A program made the position numbers and the translations under genes. Positions 62,135 through 64,000 of a stretch of DNA of 64,000 bases are shown piece after piece (position 1 is the stretch's first letter; each line of letters starts with the position of its first letter). The notes below the pieces were generated by a model. That model was not told the DNA's origin. It saw only the letters and a list, made by a program, of their open reading frames with translations, and searched no databases. This stretch comes from Arachidicoccus sp. BS20 (GTDB lineage Bacteria > Bacteroidota > Bacteroidia > Chitinophagales > Chitinophagaceae), in NCBI RefSeq assembly GCF_001659705.1, contig NZ_CP015971.1:1054001-1118000 (forward strand). Direction: 5' to 3'.

Positions 62135-63928
62135 TCAGGAGCTTCTGATAATTTCCGAGCGATACTTGTCCAGAATGGACGACTTCGAAATGAAGCCAAG
62201 CCACTTACCCTCCTTATCTATTATGGGAAGAATATTTTTTGCCGAAGTAAGTTTTTCAAACTTCAATATGGCAGATTCCATGTCGTCTTCAATCGTCAAA
62301 GGCGTTTGCTTCATCATCAAATCGCCGGCAGAAATGGCGATATCCTCGGCTCTTTGCGCATTGTCGAACAATATGTTTTTTACATCATTAAGATAAATAA
62401 CACCTTGTAAAACATTTTTATCGTCTATCACGGCATATACATCTTTATCCGTATTGTGCAGCGAAATCAAAATGTCGTTCAGCGTAGCATTCACATTAAA
62501 TGCGGGAAAATCTTTTCTTATCAAAAATCTCAATTCCAGCCTGCTCAACAAAAATTTATCTTTATCGGTCGGGTCAAGCTCCGACTGTTGCGAAAGCTTT
62601 TTCATCTCCAGCGACAAAGGTTCAAAAGATTTTACCACAAAAAAACTGATAGCCGCTACCAACATCAACGGAATAAACAAAGAGTAACCATTGGTTACTT
62701 CCGCAGATAAAAAGATAGCCGTAAGCGGAGCAAAAAATAAACCGCTCAGCATCCCTGCCATGCCTACAACTATGAAATTAGTTACAGGAACATTTGCGTA
62801 ACCTATTAACTGAAAAAACCGTCCTACAACAAATCCGAGCAATGCGCCTATTACCAGCGAGGGAGCAAAACTTCCGCCGTTTCCACCGCCAAGAATCGTA
62901 AAACCGGTAGCAAAAATTTTGAAGAACATGATGCCGGCAATAAACAAAAGAATCCACCATTGATTATCGGTATGCGCAATCAATATGGAGTTTTTAGGAA
63001 TCTGACCGGTTTCCGCCAATGTCTTTACAAACGAATATCCTTCGCCAAATAATTGCGGAAACAAAAAGATGAGTACTGCCAATAATATGGAACCAACCAA
63101 CCAACGCTGTACCGGTGTTCGCTCTGCAAACTTGTGCTCCATCCAATGGAAGCTTCTTGCATAAAACAAGCACAGGCAGCCGGCAAGCAAGCCTAGACCC
63201 ACATATAAAAAAATGTTGTTGTAATCAAAATCTTTAATGGTATTGAACGTCAGCAGCACATTATCTCCAAGAATAATTTTTGCCAGCAATGCTCCTATTG
63301 CCGAAGACATCAGCAACGGAATGAATGAATTAATAGAGACGTCGATAATCAATACTTCCATCGCAAACACGATGCCCGCAATAGGTGCTCCAAATGCCGA
63401 AGAAATGCCCGAAGCAATACCACAAGCGAGCAATAAAGTTTTCTCCTTGTAAGGCAAAAAAGTAGCACGTCCGAGATTAGAGCCAATAGCTGCACCTGTC
63501 GCCACCATAGGCGATTCCAAACCGCACGACCCGCCAAGCCCAACCGTAACACCCGATGTAACGATATGCGAATAACACTGGCTGAACGGCAAATCGGACG
63601 ATTTTTTGGCAATTGCATATACAATCTTATCGTTGCCTTTAAGAAAATTTTTCCGATATACTTTTTCTATGAGCAAACTGCTCGCACCTATTCCTAAAAT
63701 GGGTATCAACGCCTGATACCAAACAATGTCGCCAAACCTTGAGCTTTCAAAGAAAAAATGCTCCAGCTTTACAACAAATAATTTCAAAACAATAGCGCTG
63801 AGGCTCGCCAACGCGCCAACGATTACACAGCAAAGAAGCAAAAATTGTCTTTCGGTCAGTCGGCGTTTTAAAAGTAAAACACCATAGCGAAGCTGCGTAA
63901 AAAACGTTTTTATTATTTTTCGGTACAT
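62135..63928 (-). CDS. ClC-type chloride channel/transporter with two CBS domains
   Basis: 597 residues: about ten membrane helices to about residue 435, then two CBS domains (LNDILISLHNTDKDVYAVIDDKNVLQGVIYLND and DMMKQTPLTIEDDMESAILKFEKLTSAKNILPIIDKEGKWLGFI in parts). Selectivity motifs are GLGGSCGLESP, where Glu138 is the gating glutamate, and GGSFAPSLVIG. The gating Glu supports either proton-coupled exchange or a gated channel. A central Tyr of the pore was not checked. The window ends 72 bp past the start. Confidence 0.93.
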   Translation of the reverse strand: MYRKIIKTFFTQLRYGVLLLKRRLTERQFLLLCCVIVGALASLSAIVLKLFVVKLEHFFFESSRFGDIVWYQALIPILGIGASSLLIEKVYRKNFLKGNDKIVYAIAKKSSDLPFSQCYSHIVTSGVTVGLGGSCGLESPMVATGAAIGSNLGRATFLPYKEKTLLLACGIASGISSAFGAPIAGIVFAMEVLIIDVSINSFIPLLMSSAIGALLAKIILGDNVLLTFNTIKDFDYNNIFLYVGLGLLAGCLCLFYARSFHWMEHKFAERTPVQRWLVGSILLAVLIFLFPQLFGEGYSFVKTLAETGQIPKNSILIAHTDNQWWILLFIAGIMFFKIFATGFTILGGGNGGSFAPSLVIGALLGFVVGRFFQLIGYANVPVTNFIVVGMAGMLSGLFFAPLTAIFLSAEVTNGYSLFIPLMLVAAISFFVVKSFEPLSLEMKKLSQQSELDPTDKDKFLLSRLELRFLIRKDFPAFNVNATLNDILISLHNTDKDVYAVIDDKNVLQGVIYLNDVKNILFDNAQRAEDIAISAGDLMMKQTPLTIEDDMESAILKFEKLTSAKNILPIIDKEGKWLGFISKSSILDKYRSEIIRSS

Positions 63929-64000
63929 TCTAAAACTAAATCTGGGGGTAAGAACTGAATGCTGCGAAGGTAATTGAAATAAGAAAATATAATTTGTAAA

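Noticed and set aside
1-64000. tRNA, rRNA or phage genes
   Set aside because: No cloverleaf, 16S/23S sequence, integrase or phage structural gene was recognised in the window.

Overview
The window is ordinary chromosome from a Bacteroidota bacterium, most likely of the Chitinophagaceae/Chitinophagales type. The reasons are SusC/SusD outer-membrane pairs, a FecR/ECF-sigma regulatory couple, several TlpA/DUF4369 thioredoxin proteins, DUF4954, DUF3078 and DUF4843 families, a class of short promoters of the form TTG-N17/18-TAnnTTtG, AT-rich leaders with few Shine-Dalgarno sequences, and about 40% GC. The genus is inference. No rRNA, tRNA or CRISPR array was seen.

Layout. 1-2.1 kb: a radical SAM protein cut by the window edge, and threonine ammonia-lyase (ilvA). 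2.2-18.1 kb: a leftward nutrient-uptake locus. In transcription order it encodes an ECF sigma factor, a FecR anti-sigma, SusC, SusD, a DUF4843 lipoprotein, a PKD-like lipoprotein, an S41 tail-specific protease and three tandem TlpA-type thioredoxins. It has no glycoside hydrolase, and an IS4-family element with a frameshifted transposase sits between the second and third thioredoxin genes. 18.3-34.8 kb: housekeeping genes (argH, gluconokinase, glmS, DUF4954, HxlR regulator with nitroreductase, rocD behind a possible leader peptide, lutB-like, sucD, hisF, hisIE, a fourth TlpA). A ParD/ParE-type toxin-antitoxin cassette is inserted between lutB and a serine hydrolase gene. 34.8-37.6 kb: an ABC-2 exporter operon with a NEW3-domain protein. 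38.4-50.4 kb: AraC regulator, aspS, S10 peptidase, recO, DUF3078, a beta-barrel protein, an alcohol dehydrogenase, a large CarboxypepD_reg outer-membrane barrel and dcd.

50.4-51.9 kb is the most striking non-coding stretch. It holds the C-terminal remnant of an IS200-like/REP-associated Y1 transposase, followed by 14 near-identical 85-bp tandem units. Each unit carries two different palindromes with three-base loops. 51.9-55.2 kb: phosphopantetheinyl transferase, an LpxD-like acyltransferase, VanZ and lspA. 55.2-58.4 kb is a decayed island: an antitoxin-like fragment, a possible LytTR tail, a headless outer-membrane barrel and an array of degenerate 21-bp repeats. It ends at a small fibronectin-III protein. 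59.2-63.9 kb: an M16 peptidase and a ClC chloride channel with CBS domains.

Sequence-level observations of most interest are: the 85-bp array beside the transposase remnant; a repeat family found upstream of at least three unrelated genes that places the start codon in a stem, with a compensatory base change in one copy; a toxin-antitoxin insertion that duplicated the promoter and start of the neighbouring gene; a tail-specific protease without a PDZ domain; and the 21-bp periodic array.
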